44,045 nucleotides of DNA from Ruminococcaceae bacterium UBA2719 (GTDB lineage: Bacteria > Bacillota > Clostridia > Oscillospirales > Acutalibacteraceae). The notes beneath the pieces are model-generated. The model worked only from the letters and a program-made list of their open reading frames with translations, was not told where the DNA came from and searched no databases. Shown here in pieces: positions 43,265 through 44,045 of this stretch. Each line of letters starts with the position of its first letter. Positions within the stretch are counted from its first letter, which is position 1. Location of the stretch: positions 1-44,045 of the forward strand of contig DEKP01000019.1 in NCBI GenBank assembly GCA_002353935.1, given 5' to 3'. The position numbers and the translations under genes were made by a program.

Positions 43265-43325
43265 AAACTTTGTTTTTATGTAATTGCAAGTAATAGGGTA
43301 AGAGTAATTTTTCGTTTTTTATTCA

Positions 43326-43378
43326 AAGGCAACACCGCATAATTTGGATTTGTTCATCGAATTATGCGGTGTTGCCTT
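43326..43378. repeat. 19-bp perfect inverted repeat in the rluD-lepB gap
   Basis: The arms AAGGCAACACCGCATAATT (43326-43344) and its exact complement (43360-43378) surround a 15-nt loop. No T-tract follows on the + strand. On the opposite strand it is followed by TTTGAATAAAAAA. This could be a transcription terminator, a dispersed palindromic repeat or a MITE remnant. The rest of the 248-nt gap holds an AT-rich 8-bp hairpin just after the rluD stop (43261-43279) and -10-like sequences at 43426-43431, but no complete promoter. Confidence 0.8.
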
Positions 43379-43512
43379 AAGAAATTTATGAAGCTTATAT
43401 TAACTTTTAACAAAACACTTGTTGCTATAATTCTTTTGTGATAATATAAAGGTACTTCGTAAATATCGAGCCAATTGATGTGCTTCAAATTAGATTGTAA
43501 AGGGAGGATATT

Positions 43513-44045
43513 GTGAAACTTAATGATAAAATAAATGAAGAAATATTCTCTGAAAACGAAAATAAAAGCGAAGTTATAGTTTTAAATAAAGATCCCGTTT
43601 GGTCTTTTGTTTACGGTTGGATTGGTCCTTTGCTGTTACATGGATTTATTTGTGTTGTTTTATTGTTTACTTTTGTATCTAGAACGATAGATGTTAACGG
43701 AACATCAATGGAGCCTACTTTGATAAATACAGACTGGGTTATTGTAACTAATATGTTTTATACGCCCAAAGTCGGAGATATAGTTATAATCGGCCCCGGA
43801 GAAGGACACGAAGAACCGCTTGTTAAGCGTGTGATAGCTACAGAAGGACAAACTCTGAAAATCGATTTTGAAAATGGCGAAATTTATGTGGATGGAGTTT
43901 TGCTTAACGAAGATTACATTCAGGGTCAAACGATAGAGGGGGATGCTGTTATACCCGAAATTATTCCTGAAGGTAAGGTTTTTGTTTTAGGTGATAACCG
44001 AACTGTATCTCTTGACAGTCGTTATCAGAAAGTTGGTTTAATAGA
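43513..44045 (+). CDS. lepB: Signal peptidase I, 3' end cut by the window
   Basis: A membrane serine peptidase that cleaves signal peptides from exported proteins. 177 codons are visible and the frame is still open at the window end. The N terminus is cytoplasmic and polar (about 1-30), followed by one transmembrane helix (about 37-56). The nucleophile is Ser65 in GTSMEPTL, the general-base Lys is at about 105 in LVKRVIATEGQ, and the VFVLGDNR...SLDSR motif lies near the cut end. GTG at 43513 follows AGGGAGG (43501-43507) and no nearby ATG is in frame. The missing part should be only the last residues of the catalytic domain. Confidence 0.93.
   Translation, partial: MKLNDKINEEIFSENENKSEVIVLNKDPVWSFVYGWIGPLLLHGFICVVLLFTFVSRTIDVNGTSMEPTLINTDWVIVTNMFYTPKVGDIVIIGPGEGHEEPLVKRVIATEGQTLKIDFENGEIYVDGVLLNEDYIQGQTIEGDAVIPEIIPEGKVFVLGDNRTVSLDSRYQKVGLI

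Noticed and set aside
1..44045. A hidden mobile element, phage, defence or biosynthetic system
   Set aside because: Every frame over about 100 codons that is not a shadow belongs to a housekeeping family or a small conserved accessory family. No transposase, integrase, restriction, toxin-antitoxin, CRISPR or synthase motif was seen.

Overview
The window is about 44 kb of AT-rich, gene-dense chromosome from an endospore-forming member of the Firmicutes. It most resembles Clostridia, probably close to the Oscillospiraceae/Ruminococcaceae. The evidence is low GC, TGA used only as stop, strong AGGAGG-type ribosome binding sites, Firmicute gene blocks (infC-rpmI-rplT, plsX/rnc/smc/ftsY, miaB-ylbF-mutS-mutL-miaA, sepF-ylmH-divIVA-ileS-lspA-rluD) and a yunB sporulation gene. 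The lineage call is inference from gene order and protein style. No rRNA, tRNA, CRISPR array, transposase, prophage or plasmid gene was seen. All but two genes lie on the + strand.

Layout. 1-3.5 kb: murD (peptidoglycan precursor), a GNAT acetyltransferase and a YnbB-type PLP enzyme, closed by a bidirectional terminator. 3.5-5.0 kb: a minus-strand pair, CPBP membrane protease then tadA. 5.1-6.4 kb: consensus promoter, structured leader with attenuator, and the infC-rpmI-rplT translation operon, in which infC appears to start at ATT. 6.45-14.5 kb: SpoU-type RNA methyltransferase, dprA, topA, trmFO, plsX, rnc and an Elp3-like radical SAM gene that also seems to start at ATT. 14.5-24.0 kb: smc, ftsY, rdgB, yhbY, nadD, yqeK, rsfS and leuS, tightly packed. 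24.0-24.3 kb: rpsU as a single-gene unit with its own promoter and terminator. 24.4-27.3 kb: M24 peptidase, efp, a Cys/Asp-rich zinc-ribbon protein and yunB. 27.3-35 kb: miaB, a YlbF-family gene, mutS, mutL and miaA. 35-41.7 kb: a HlyD-like membrane protein, yggS/ylmE, sepF, ylmH, divIVA and ileS. 41.8-44 kb: lspA, rluD, then a long perfect inverted repeat and the first part of a signal peptidase I gene cut by the window end.

Functionally this is core machinery: translation initiation and ribosomal proteins, RNA modification (TadA, TrmFO, MiaA, MiaB, RluD, SpoU family), DNA topology, repair and segregation (TopA, MutS, MutL, SMC), protein export and processing (FtsY, LspA, SPase I), and cell wall and division (MurD, SepF, DivIVA). 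MiaA and MiaB, which act in sequence on tRNA A37, flank mutSL. FtsY, LspA and LepB together serve secretion.

I found no convincing novel multi-gene system. The observations most worth a second look are local: two probable ATT starts (infC, and the radical SAM gene overlapping rnc), a terminator whose 3' arm carries the yunB ribosome binding site and whose T-tract runs into its TTG start, a 19-bp perfect inverted repeat before lepB, and two Cys-rich tails (YlbF-like and CD1247-like proteins).
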